Positions 8,201 to 14,935 of a DNA stretch of 64,000 nt are shown here, in pieces. Position 1 is the stretch's first letter; each line of letters opens with the position of its first letter. This DNA is from Telluria aromaticivorans (lineage in GTDB: Bacteria > Pseudomonadota > Gammaproteobacteria > Burkholderiales > Burkholderiaceae_D), in NCBI RefSeq assembly GCF_013003915.1, contig NZ_JABAIV010000010.1, positions 101,528 through 165,527 of the forward strand. The letters run 5' to 3'. Made by a program: the position numbers and the translations under genes. The notes under the pieces are model-generated. The model did no database searches, was not told where the DNA came from, and saw only the letters and a program-made list of their open reading frames with translations.

Positions 8201-11015
8201 GGACCAGGTTCTCGACATTGTCGGTCAGGGTGTAGGTAATGCTGGAGTTGACCACGTCGGTGCCGGCAGTGCCGGCTTCCAGCACGATGTCGCCGTCGTT
8301 GTCGACCACGAAGGTATCGTCGCCCAGGCCGCCGGCCATGCGGTCGCTGCCCAGGCCGCCGTTAAGGAGGTCGTTGCCGGCATCGCCGTCGAGCTGGTCG
8401 TCGCCCGCTTCGCCGTTGAGCGCGTCGTTGCCGTCGCCGCCGCTGGCCACGTCGTTGCCCTCGCCTGCGTTGACCGTATCGATGCCGGCGCCGGCGCTGG
8501 TGATGTTGTTGCCGCTATTGCCGGTGATGACATTGTTCAGCGCATTGCCGTGGCCGACCAGGTCGCTGGAGCCGGTCAGGACCAGGTTGTCGACGTTGGC
8601 CGCCAGCGTGTAGTCGATGCTCGATTCGACCGTGTCCACGCCCGTGTTCACGCCTTCGGTGACCAGGTCGCCCGCGTTGTCGACCACATAGGTGTCGTTG
8701 CCCGCACCGCCGGACATGCTGTCGGCGCCGAGGCCGCCGTCGAGGCGGTCGTTACCGGCGGCATCCGTCAGCGTATCGTTGCCCAGGCCGCCATACAGCG
8801 CATTGCTGCTGATGTTGCCGATGATGGTGTTGTCGAGCTCGTTGCCCGTGCCGCTGACCAGCGCGTTGCCGGTCAGGGTCAGGTTCTCGACCTCGGACGT
8901 CAGGCTGTAGTCGATGCTCGACTGGACGGTGTCCAGGCCTTCGCCAGCGGCTTCGTTCACCGCGTCGCCCGCGTTGTCGACCACATAGGTGTCGTCGCCG
9001 GTGTTGCCGGCCATGCTGTCGGCGCCAGTGCCGCCATTCAGGAAGTCGTTGCCTTCGCCGCCGACCAGGCTGTCGTTGCCTGCATTGCCGTGGAGGGTGT
9101 CGTTGCCTTCCAGGCCATCCAGGCTGTTGTTGGCCGCATTGCCGTTGATGACGTTGTTCAGGACATTACCGGCGCCGTTCAATTCGGCAGTGCCGGTCAG
9201 GGTCAGGTTGTCGGTGTTCGAGGTAAGCGTATAAGTGATGCTGGACTCGACCAGGTCGATGCCCGCGCCTTCGTCTTCACCGACCAGGTCGCCGCCGTCG
9301 TTGACGACATAGGTGTCGTCGCCGATGCCCCCAAGCATGCGGTCAGCACCCAGGCCGCCGTCGATGCGGTCGTTGCCGGCGTCGCCGTACAGGGTGTCGT
9401 TGCCGCCTTCGCCATTGATCAGGTCGTTGCCGTCGCCGCCGTTGACCGTGTCGTCGCCCTCGCCGGCATTGACCGTATCCACGCCCGCATCGGCGTTGAT
9501 CGTGTTGTTGCCGGCGTTGCCGGTGATGGTGTTGTTGAGCGCGTTGCCGGCGCCTTTCAGGTCTTGCGTGCCGGTCATGGCCAGGTTCTCGACGCCTTCG
9601 GTCAGCACGTAGTCGATGCCCGACTGCACGGTGTCGAGGCCGCCATTGAAGGCTTCGACCACCAGGTCGCCCGCGTCGTCGACGACGTATACGTCGTTGC
9701 CGAGGCCGCCCTGCATGGTATCGGCGCCCAGGCCGCCGTCGAGGGTGTCGTTGCCGCCATTGTCGACCAGGGTGTCGTTGCCGGCGCCGCCAAGCAGGGC
9801 GTTGCTGCCGCCGTTGCCGGTGATCGTGTTATCCAGTTCGTTGCCGGTGCCGCTGATCGCGGCGGCGCCGGTCAGGGTCAGGTTCTCCACGAAGGCGCCC
9901 AGGGTGTGGCTGGCGCTTGCCATCACCTTGTCGCTGCCTTCGCCGTCGTTCTCCACCACCACGTCGCCCGCGTTCTCGACGACATAGGTGTCGTCGCCGC
10001 TGCCGCCCACCAGGCTGTCGGCGCCGAGGCCGCCGTCGAGGCTGTCGTTGCCGTCCAGCCCATACAGGGTGTTGGAGGCGCCGTTGCCGCTGATGCTGTT
10101 ATTGAGTTCGTTACCGCTGCCGTCGATGCCCAGCAGGCCGGTCAGCACCAGGTTCTCGACGTTGCCGGTCAGGGTGTAGCTGATGTTCGACTGGACGGTG
10201 TCGGTGCCGGCACCCGCCGCTTCGATCACCAGGTCGCCGGCGTTGTCGACCACATAGCTGTCGTTGCCAGTGCCGCCATCCATCTGGTCCGCACCCTGGC
10301 CGCCGATGAGGCTGTCATTGCCGGCGCCGCCGCTCAGGCTGTTGTTGCCGATATTGCCGGTCAAGACGTTGTCCAGGGCGTTGCCGGTGCCGTCGATGGC
10401 CGCGTCGCCCGTCAGGATCAGCTGTTCGACATTGTCGGTCAGGCCGTAGCTGATGCTGGAGCGGACCGTGTCGTTGCCGGCGCCGGCCGCTTCGCTCACC
10501 ACGTCCCCGGCGTCGTCGATCACATAGCTGTCGTCGCCGGTCCCGCCCTGCAGGCTGTCGGCGCCGCTGCCGCCGTCGAGCGCATCGTTGCCCCCATTGC
10601 CCACCAGGGTATCGTTGCCGCCGCCGCCGTTCAAGGCATTGCTGCCGTTGTTGCCGGTGATGCTGTTGTCTTGCGCATTGCCGCTGCCGGCAGTGCTGGC
10701 GTTGCCCGTCAGGACCAGGTTCTCGACGTTCTCGGACAGCGTGGTGCTGACGCTCGCCTGGACCGTGTCGGTGCCCTCGCCCGCCTTTTCCACCACCACG
10801 TCGGCGCCGCTGTCGACGATATAGGTATCGTCGCCCTCGCCGCCAACCAGGGTATCCGCACCTGCCAGGCCGTTCAGGACGTTGGCGCCCGAGTTACCGG
10901 TGATCACGTTGTTGCGCGAATTGCCGGTACCGTTGATGTCGGCAGTGCCGGTCAGTACCAGGTCATCGGTGACGGAGTTCAGCGTGGTGGTGACGGAAGC
11001 GGTAGTGGTGGTCAT
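2235..11015 (-). CDS. giant secreted RTX / VCBS-repeat adhesin
   Basis: A predicted cell-surface or secreted protein of 2,926 residues. Residues 1 to about 1,480 carry 14 units, each with a VENLVLTG-type strand followed by calcium-binding RTX nonapeptides (GGxGNDxLxG). A domain related to haemolysin-type calcium-binding proteins (YRFNRGDGADRV) and one cadherin-like domain (LLANDTNP) come next. About eleven VCBS repeats of roughly 100 residues follow, recognised by GNVLANDxDxDAGT and YGTLxLAxDGSYTYxLD. The C-terminal ~190 residues contain a dystroglycan/Ig-like domain (PSWLKFDAATGTFSG) and end in GFGFPVY. Such proteins usually leave by type I secretion; no transporter genes are nearby. ATG at 11015 was chosen because AAGGA lies just upstream; the 62 extra codons of the longer frame lack adhesin features. 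RTX units N-terminal to the VCBS units is the reverse of many RTX adhesins. Confidence 0.9.
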   Translation of the reverse strand: MTTTTASVTTTLNSVTDDLVLTGTADINGTGNSRNNVITGNSGANVLNGLAGADTLVGGEGDDTYIVDSGADVVVEKAGEGTDTVQASVSTTLSENVENLVLTGNASTAGSGNAQDNSITGNNGSNALNGGGGNDTLVGNGGNDALDGGSGADSLQGGTGDDSYVIDDAGDVVSEAAGAGNDTVRSSISYGLTDNVEQLILTGDAAIDGTGNALDNVLTGNIGNNSLSGGAGNDSLIGGQGADQMDGGTGNDSYVVDNAGDLVIEAAGAGTDTVQSNISYTLTGNVENLVLTGLLGIDGSGNELNNSISGNGASNTLYGLDGNDSLDGGLGADSLVGGSGDDTYVVENAGDVVVENDGEGSDKVMASASHTLGAFVENLTLTGAAAISGTGNELDNTITGNGGSNALLGGAGNDTLVDNGGNDTLDGGLGADTMQGGLGNDVYVVDDAGDLVVEAFNGGLDTVQSGIDYVLTEGVENLAMTGTQDLKGAGNALNNTITGNAGNNTINADAGVDTVNAGEGDDTVNGGDGNDLINGEGGNDTLYGDAGNDRIDGGLGADRMLGGIGDDTYVVNDGGDLVGEDEGAGIDLVESSITYTLTSNTDNLTLTGTAELNGAGNVLNNVINGNAANNSLDGLEGNDTLHGNAGNDSLVGGEGNDFLNGGTGADSMAGNTGDDTYVVDNAGDAVNEAAGEGLDTVQSSIDYSLTSEVENLTLTGNALVSGTGNELDNTIIGNISSNALYGGLGNDTLTDAAGNDRLDGGLGADSMSGGAGNDTYVVDNAGDLVTEGVNTGVDTVESSIDYTLAANVDNLVLTGSSDLVGHGNALNNVITGNSGNNITSAGAGIDTVNAGEGNDVASGGDGNDALNGEAGDDQLDGDAGNDLLNGGLGSDRMAGGLGDDTFVVDNDGDIVLEAGTAGTDVVNSSITYTLTDNVENLVLTGAADINGSGNELNNIINGNLGANVLDGKAGNDTINGNVGADTLVGGEGNDALSGDAGDDALNGDAGNDVLNGGVGADTMAGGSGDDTYIVDSAADVVNELEAEGLDTVQAGVNHTLADNVENLVLTGTVNTNGAGNALDNVITGNAGSNQLNGGAGNDTLLAGIGNDTLDGGTGADNLQGGAGNDGYVVDEAGDVVLEALNAGTDTVTSSIDYVLGANLENLVLAGLDDLDGTGNALGNIITGNAGANLIDGGAGADSMSGGAGDDTFIVDVSSDLANEAVGGGTDTVRAGASFTLGANVEHLVLTGTAASNGTGNALDNTITGNDAANTLAGGAGSDTINAAGGNDTVDGGLGADAMSGGTGNDSYVVDDANDTTIEIAGEGLDSVLAGISHSLAAHIENLTLTGTGAIDGSGNELDNAVTGNAGANALLGGAGNDTLAGAAGNDTLAGGTGDDTYRFNRGDGADRVNDTQGADVLRFGANIVQGDLVATQSGNDLVLGIKGTADSVVLTGWLGQTEGVNRIVFDNGSSLDRAGMVGLLGGVPVALADSVTAREDGGVVQIAAADLLANDTNPAARLVSVGASTLGATVALAGDTVQYDIGARFQELAQGEVLKDSFTYTVRDNLGRTSTAVVNVQVTGSNDGPVATLDKATLDEAQAKAVNGNVLANDTDIDKGTVLQVANAGSFTGAYGTLVLAQDGSYTYTLDASIATAPAGGVLTERFDYTATDGIATSASTLEVKVTRANQAPGAGVDAVQVLEDGAATGGNLLANDSDADAGTTLKIAAPGSYAGTYGTLVVVADGSYSYTLDNGDARVQSLAQGQQLVETFGYAVTDGVASTGSTLTVTIAGTNDAPVVTADVAQALEGGAAASGNVLANDSDVDAGTVLAVAAPGSYAGTYGKLEIAADGSYSYTLDSGNAQVQALAQGQQLEESFGFAVTDGISATSSSLKITIAGSNGAPSVTADAAQASEDGPAASGNVLANDSDIDAGTSLKVAAPGSYAGAYGTLEIAADGSYTYILDNGAAAIQSLAQGQQLLDTFSYAVTDGIANTGSTLQVTIAGTNDAPAVTADTAQASEGSAIASGNVLANDSDLDAGSKLAVAAPGNYTGTYGVLEIAADGSYVYTLDSGDARIQALAQGQQLEESFGFSVTDGIVATGSSLKITIAGSNDAPVVSADTAQASEDGAVAASGNVLDNDKDADAGAQLAVVAPGTYEGAYGTLVLALDGSYTYRLHNNDAKVQSLAQGQVVVDSFSYAATDGSIAKEAVLQVTITGADDAPSVSADAAAVAEDGAVAATGNVLANDKDADAGAQLVVGTPGSYEGAYGTLVLAVDGSYTYSLHNDDAKVQSLAQGQSVVDSFTYAATDGAGSTSAALEFTITGANDAPVVSADVAQVAANGAVSASGNVLANDTDRDAGASLVLAEAGSFAGTYGSLVLAQDGSYTYTLDSDGAAVRALAAGQSAVDSFAYAATDGIASILSSLAITVNGANEAPVVALDTAAVAAGGPGASGNVLANDRDADADTQLRVATAGTYAGKYGSLALAADGSYTYVLDSASARVHALAQGESVVESFSYTATDGVVQVVSGLDITVTGTNDAPVVVADAGQVGAGGKAPVTGNVLANDRDVDTGTKLTVSTAGSYAGIYGTLELAQDGSYSYVVNSENAVVKALELGQSLVETFLYKASDGIVSKAANLEITINGEAQKPVLQADTASITEDQFIILGNVLSNDSGKSLKVVTDVDFGNYGVLTVLPNGSFVYALASLTDKVQSLGRNASVVDHFDYTVMDGRTAIASSMDVTVLGRNDAPELAKALSDKYINFNKAFSFQLPANSFTDIDKGDTLTYSAKLANGAALPSWLKFDAATGTFSGMAPKTTSTIEVRVTATDKVAATGSTAGSMSVSDVFKLSVSHGNNGWGNGEDAPPPGKDTDKDDFGGLADLWVNLLGGSSKLEVSLPGQDAAGSGTDGQAAMLVGVQAQDGFGFPVY

Positions 11016-11064
11016 GTTTTTCCTTGTTGAGCCTCTGACAGGCTTTTCCAAAACGCAAGTTAAC

Positions 11065-11084
11065 TTACTATTGGGAAATAGTAA
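11065..11084. promoter_or_regulatory. palindrome upstream of the adhesin gene
   Basis: A perfect 8-bp inverted repeat, TTACTATT and AATAGTAA, is separated by GGGA, about 50 bases before the adhesin start. It lies in an AT-rich patch in otherwise GC-rich DNA, as expected for a promoter or operator. The binding protein is unknown. Confidence 0.4.
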
Positions 11085-11165
11085 CATGAAAGTTTCCACA
11101 TGGAAATGACTATGCACAATGGCCACACTCCCCTGTTCCAGCCGGGGCCAACTGTTGCGTAAAGA

Positions 11166-11197
11166 CGAAAAAAAACCACCCGAAGGTGGCTTTTTTG
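11166..11197. terminator. bidirectional terminator after metC
   Basis: Stem CCACC (11176-11180) and GGTGG (11185-11189) with loop CGAA is flanked by eight A on one side and six T on the other, so it can act in both directions. It lies just after the metC stop. Confidence 0.85.
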
Positions 11198-11211
11198 CCA
11201 ATTGGTAAAAA

Positions 11212-12378
11212 TTACGCGAGGCTGGCGAGCGCCTGCCCGATGTCGGCGATCAGGTCGCCGGTAGCTTCCAGGCCGATGTTCAGCCGCACCAGCACGCCGG
11301 CTTCTTTCCAGCCTGAGCGCATGGCGCGGATCCGGTAAGGCATCACCAAGCTGTTGGGTCCGCCCCAGCTGTAGCCGATGCCGAACAGCTGCAGCGCGTC
11401 GACGAAACGGTCGACCTGCTCTTCTGAATAGCGCGCGTCGAACAACACCGAGAACAGACCGCCGGCGCCGCTGAAATCGCGCTTCCAGGTTGCATGACCA
11501 GGACAATCGGCGAAAGCCGGATGCAGCACCTTCGTGATCTCCGGACGCGCCTTGAGCCATGTGGCGATCTCGCGGGCAGCAGCATCGTGCGCATCGAAAC
11601 GCAGCTTCATGGTCGGCAGCCCGCGCATCACCAAATATGCATCGTCGGCGCCGACCCCGTAACCGAGCCGCATGTGCGCCTGCGCCAGCCTGTCGTTCAG
11701 CGCACGGTCGCGCGTGATCACCGCGCCCATCAACAGGTCCGCCCCGCCCGACTGGTACTTGGTCAGTGCATGCATGACGATGTCGGCGCCGACATCGAAC
11801 CCACGCAGCGCCAGGCCGGCGGCCCAGGTGTTGTCCAGCGCGACCAGCACGCCCTTCTCTTTCGCGGCCTGGCAAATCGCGGGCAGGTCCGGCACTTCCA
11901 TCGACACCGAACCGGGCGCCTCGGCCCAGATCAGCCTCGTGTTCGGCCCGATCAGTCCCGCGATACCGCTGCCGATCATCGGGTCATAGAAGCGCGCGGT
12001 GATGCCGAAGTCCTGCGACAGCCAGCGCCCCAGTTCGCGGTTCGGGTTGTATACGTTGTCGGGCAGGAGCACGTCGTCGCCGCTTTTCAGCAGTGCGAAG
12101 TCGACCATCGCGATCGCGGCCAGGCCCGAAGGCGCGAGCAGGCAGTGGCTGCCGCCTTCAATATCGACGAGGCGCGCTTCCAGCGTAAATGTGGTCGGGG
12201 TGCCGTGCAGGCCGTAGGTATAGCCGGTCTTGTCCTTCCACTGGCTCGAGCGCATCGCAGCCACGTTCTCGAACAGGACGGTCGAGGCGTGGTGGATGCC
12301 GGGCGGGAAGGCGTCGAAGCCGGCGGGAGGAGTGTAATCGCTATGGATCAGGGAGGTCTGGACCGACTTCTTCTTCAT
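11212..12378 (-). CDS. metC: cystathionine beta-lyase
   Basis: A 388-residue PLP enzyme of the Cys/Met metabolism family, full length. Cystathionine beta-lyase splits cystathionine to homocysteine, ammonia and pyruvate in methionine synthesis. Visible landmarks are the N-terminal HASTVLFENV, the cofactor-region YGLHGTPTTFTLE, D182 in LDNTW and the Schiff-base lysine K207 in HALTKYQSGG. The C-terminal SWGGPNSLV segment is typical of the beta-lyase branch rather than of gamma-synthases, but that substrate call is by eye. The ATG lies 39 bases after rimO on the same strand, which suggests one operon reading phaR/rimO/metC. Confidence 0.87.
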   Translation of the reverse strand: MKKKSVQTSLIHSDYTPPAGFDAFPPGIHHASTVLFENVAAMRSSQWKDKTGYTYGLHGTPTTFTLEARLVDIEGGSHCLLAPSGLAAIAMVDFALLKSGDDVLLPDNVYNPNRELGRWLSQDFGITARFYDPMIGSGIAGLIGPNTRLIWAEAPGSVSMEVPDLPAICQAAKEKGVLVALDNTWAAGLALRGFDVGADIVMHALTKYQSGGADLLMGAVITRDRALNDRLAQAHMRLGYGVGADDAYLVMRGLPTMKLRFDAHDAAAREIATWLKARPEITKVLHPAFADCPGHATWKRDFSGAGGLFSVLFDARYSEEQVDRFVDALQLFGIGYSWGGPNSLVMPYRIRAMRSGWKEAGVLVRLNIGLEATGDLIADIGQALASLA

Positions 12379-12417
12379 GCGGCTGCGCCCTCGCGGCTTC
12401 GGTTGATTAGTGCTTGA

Positions 12418-13884
12418 TCAGGCGACGCTGGCCCACAGGTCGTGGGCGTCGGCGCGGGTGATCACGACGTCGATGAACTGGCCGACGACCGGCTTGGCCT
12501 TGCCCGGGGTGAGCGAGCGCTTGATGTGGACCACGCCGTCGATTTCCGGCGCATCCGCGCTAGAGCGCGCAATCGCTTCGCGCGCACCGACTTCGTCCAC
12601 CAGCACGCGCATGGTGCGGCCGACCTTGGCCTGCATGCGCTTCAGGGAGATTTCTTCCTGCAGCAGCATCACGCGGGCGCGGCGTTCTTCGCGCACCGCT
12701 TCCGGCACCGGGTTGGCCAGCTCGTTGGCGGTCGCGCCTTCCACCGGCGAATAGGCGAAGCAGCCCAGGCGGTCGATCTGGGCTTCGCGCAGGAAGTCCA
12801 GCAGGTATTCGAATTCCTCGTCGGTCTCGCCCGGGAAACCGGCGATGAAAGTCGAGCGGATGGTCAGGTCCGGGTTCATCTTGCGCCAGGCCAGGATGCG
12901 GTCGAGGTTCTTCTCGCCGCTGGCCGGGCGCTTCATGCGCTTGAGCACATCCGGATGGGCGTGCTGCATCGGGATGTCGAGGTAAGGCAGCAGGTGGCCG
13001 TCGCTCATCAACGGGATCACCTGGTCGACGTGCGGGTACGGGTAGACGTAGTGCATGCGCACCCAGGCGCCGTGCTCGCGCGCCATCTCGCGCAGGGCTT
13101 CGGCCAGCTGGGTCATGTGAGTCTTGACCGGGCGGCCCTTCCAGAAGCCCAGGCGGAACTTGACGTCCACGCCATAGGCGCTGGTGTCCTGCGAGATCAC
13201 CAGCAGTTCCTTGACGCCGGCCTTGAACAAATTCTCGGCTTCCTGCAGCACCTCGTGGATCGGGCGCGACACGAGGTCGCCGCGCATCGACGGGATGATG
13301 CAGAAGCTGCAGCGGTGGTTGCAGCCTTCGGAAATCTTCAGGTAGGCGTAATGCTTCGGGGTCAGCTTGACGCCGGTATCCGGCACCAGGTCGAGGAAAG
13401 GATTGTGCTGCGGTTTCGGCAGGTGCAGGTGGACCGATTCCATCACTTCGGTCACCGCATGCGGGCCGGTCACGGCCAGCACCTTCGGGTGCACCTTGGT
13501 GATGATGTCTGCTCCGTCCGCATCCTTCTTCGCGCCCAGGCAACCGGTGACGATCACCTTGCCGTTTTCGGCCAGCGCCTCGCCGATCGCATCCAGCGAT
13601 TCCTGCACCGCCGCGTCGATGAAGCCGCAGGTGTTGACGATCACCAGGTCCGCGCCGTCATAGGAATTGGCGGTCTGGTAGCCTTCGGCGCGCAGCTGGG
13701 TGAGAATTTGCTCGGAATCGACCAGCGCCTTCGGGCAGCCAAGCGAGACGAAGCCGACCTTCGGCGCCGCTACGCCGGCGGCCGGGCTCGGGATGACGAG
13801 CGCGGGAGCGATGGCGGGAGCAACCACGGCGGCCGCGTTGGCGGTGGCGGAGTCGAGGATCGGATTACGGCGGAGTTCAGTCAT
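12418..13884 (-). CDS. rimO: ribosomal protein S12 methylthiotransferase RimO
   Basis: A 488-residue radical-SAM enzyme that adds a methylthio group to an aspartate of ribosomal protein S12. Three parts are visible: an N-terminal MTTase domain with conserved cysteines (SLGCPKALVDSE, VNTCGFID, VTGCLG) for one iron-sulfur cluster, the radical-SAM core with CNHRCSFC, and a C-terminal TRAM domain ending in VVITRADAHDLWA. The N-terminus carries an Ala-rich leader of about 40 residues before KVGFVSLGCPK, longer than usual. The frame is open 39 codons further upstream, but that part has no family features. ATG at 13884 has no clear ribosome site, so the start is uncertain. Confidence 0.93.
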   Translation of the reverse strand: MTELRRNPILDSATANAAAVVAPAIAPALVIPSPAAGVAAPKVGFVSLGCPKALVDSEQILTQLRAEGYQTANSYDGADLVIVNTCGFIDAAVQESLDAIGEALAENGKVIVTGCLGAKKDADGADIITKVHPKVLAVTGPHAVTEVMESVHLHLPKPQHNPFLDLVPDTGVKLTPKHYAYLKISEGCNHRCSFCIIPSMRGDLVSRPIHEVLQEAENLFKAGVKELLVISQDTSAYGVDVKFRLGFWKGRPVKTHMTQLAEALREMAREHGAWVRMHYVYPYPHVDQVIPLMSDGHLLPYLDIPMQHAHPDVLKRMKRPASGEKNLDRILAWRKMNPDLTIRSTFIAGFPGETDEEFEYLLDFLREAQIDRLGCFAYSPVEGATANELANPVPEAVREERRARVMLLQEEISLKRMQAKVGRTMRVLVDEVGAREAIARSSADAPEIDGVVHIKRSLTPGKAKPVVGQFIDVVITRADAHDLWASVA

Positions 13885-14005
13885 GGGCGGTTGCAAACAT
13901 TCTGGGCAATCCGCGATTGTACCTGAAGCGGGTGGCCCAGTCGAACCAGCCTGGAGGTTTTGCCGGCGTCCGCAACAGGGTTGCGGGCCGGCCGATGTCA
14001 CTCAA

Positions 14006-14572
14006 TTACTTCTTGTCCGTCGGCGGCGGGACGATGCCCGGGAACGGGAAGGCGCCGAACATGGCCTTGCTCTGGCTTTGCATCTGTTCCTGCATCTGAA
14101 TGAACAGGTTTTTCGACTGGTCGATATAGCTGTTCATCATGCCCTGCATCATCGGGCCCTGGACGTTCATGAACTGGGTCCACATTTCCGGGCTGAAAGG
14201 CTTGCCCTCGACCGCGCCGGCAGCGCTGCTGGTGAACTTGTCCTGGATGTCGGTGAAGGCCTGCACGTTCTTCTCGAGGTAGGAGCCCATCATGCCCTGC
14301 ATGGCATGGCCGTAGTAGCGGATGATCTGCGACAGCACCGCGCTCGAGAACATCGGGGCGCCGTTGGCCTCCTCTTCCAGGATGATCTGGAGCAGGATCG
14401 CGCGGGTGAGGTCTTCGTTGCTCTTGGCGTCGACGACGGTAAACTCGTCGGCGTCGAGCACCAGCTGCTTCACGTCGGTCAGGGTGATGTAGGAACTGGT
14501 CTGGGTGTCGTACAGACGGCGGTTCGGATACTTCTTGATCAGGCGTTCTGCACTCTTTTTCGTACTGCTCAT
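14006..14572 (-). CDS. phaR: polyhydroxyalkanoate synthesis regulator PhaR
   Basis: A 188-residue repressor. In betaproteobacteria PhaR binds both DNA upstream of phasin genes and the polymer granule, so granule growth relieves repression. The N-terminal PHB/PHA accumulation regulator DNA-binding domain is clear (RLIKKYPNRRLYDTQTSSYITL). Two PHB_acc repeats follow (ILLQIILEEE, and the Met/Gln-rich GPMMQGMMNSYIDQSKNLF). ATG at 14572 replaces an 11-codon longer frame because MSSTKKSAERLIKKYPNRR matches the family N-terminus. It lies downstream of phaC on the same strand, across a 363-base gap containing an inverted-repeat cluster. Confidence 0.95.
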   Translation of the reverse strand: MSSTKKSAERLIKKYPNRRLYDTQTSSYITLTDVKQLVLDADEFTVVDAKSNEDLTRAILLQIILEEEANGAPMFSSAVLSQIIRYYGHAMQGMMGSYLEKNVQAFTDIQDKFTSSAAGAVEGKPFSPEMWTQFMNVQGPMMQGMMNSYIDQSKNLFIQMQEQMQSQSKAMFGAFPFPGIVPPPTDKK

Positions 14573-14821
14573 CTCATGTCTCGTCGTTGTGCGCTGCGGT
14601 AGCATGAACCGCGCGCTATTTTTTTTGATTGGTTACCAAAAAAACTGGCGTCTGCGTCATCCCGCCGGACCCGGTATTGCCCTGCGGGACGATCAGGGTC
14701 TAACCATACCACGACCCGCGCGCAGGTGCAGCAATTATTAGACTGCTCACGTTCGTGGGTGTTTTGGCAATGCGGATGGGGTAGTGTGGCGGGAATTGTT
14801 TACGCGGGATCTGCCGCACAT

Positions 14822-14932
14822 CGTAGCGTGGGCAAGTTCCTTGCCCACGCGTTCAACCAGTGTGTGCCCGGAGATATGGGGCTACGGAGCGAACACGGAT
14901 TGAACGCGTGGGCAGAATCTGCCCACGCTACG
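14822..14932. repeat. REP-like nested inverted repeat between phaR and phaC
   Basis: Two hairpins face each other. The left (14822-14856) reads CGTAGCGTGGGCA, a short loop, then TGCCCACGCGTTCAA. The right (14900-14932) is nearly its reverse complement, TTGAACGCGTGGGCA then TGCCCACGCTACG. Each half folds alone and the two halves can also pair with each other, as in bacterial interspersed palindromes. It occupies most of the phaC-phaR gap; the rest, 14606-14820, holds only an AT-rich stretch likely to carry the phaR promoter. It might protect the phaC mRNA 3' end. Confidence 0.75.
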
Positions 14933-14935
14933 AGT

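Noticed and set aside
5724..11030. A 1,768-codon open frame on the + strand, antisense to the adhesin
   Set aside because: It is an effect of GC-rich repeats that avoid stops on the opposite strand. Its translation is a monotonous Val/Gly/Ala pattern with no domain, and the sense strand has clear RTX and VCBS motifs.
12442..13926. Long + strand frame opposite rimO
   Set aside because: Shadow of a GC-rich gene; rimO has all its catalytic motifs on the other strand.
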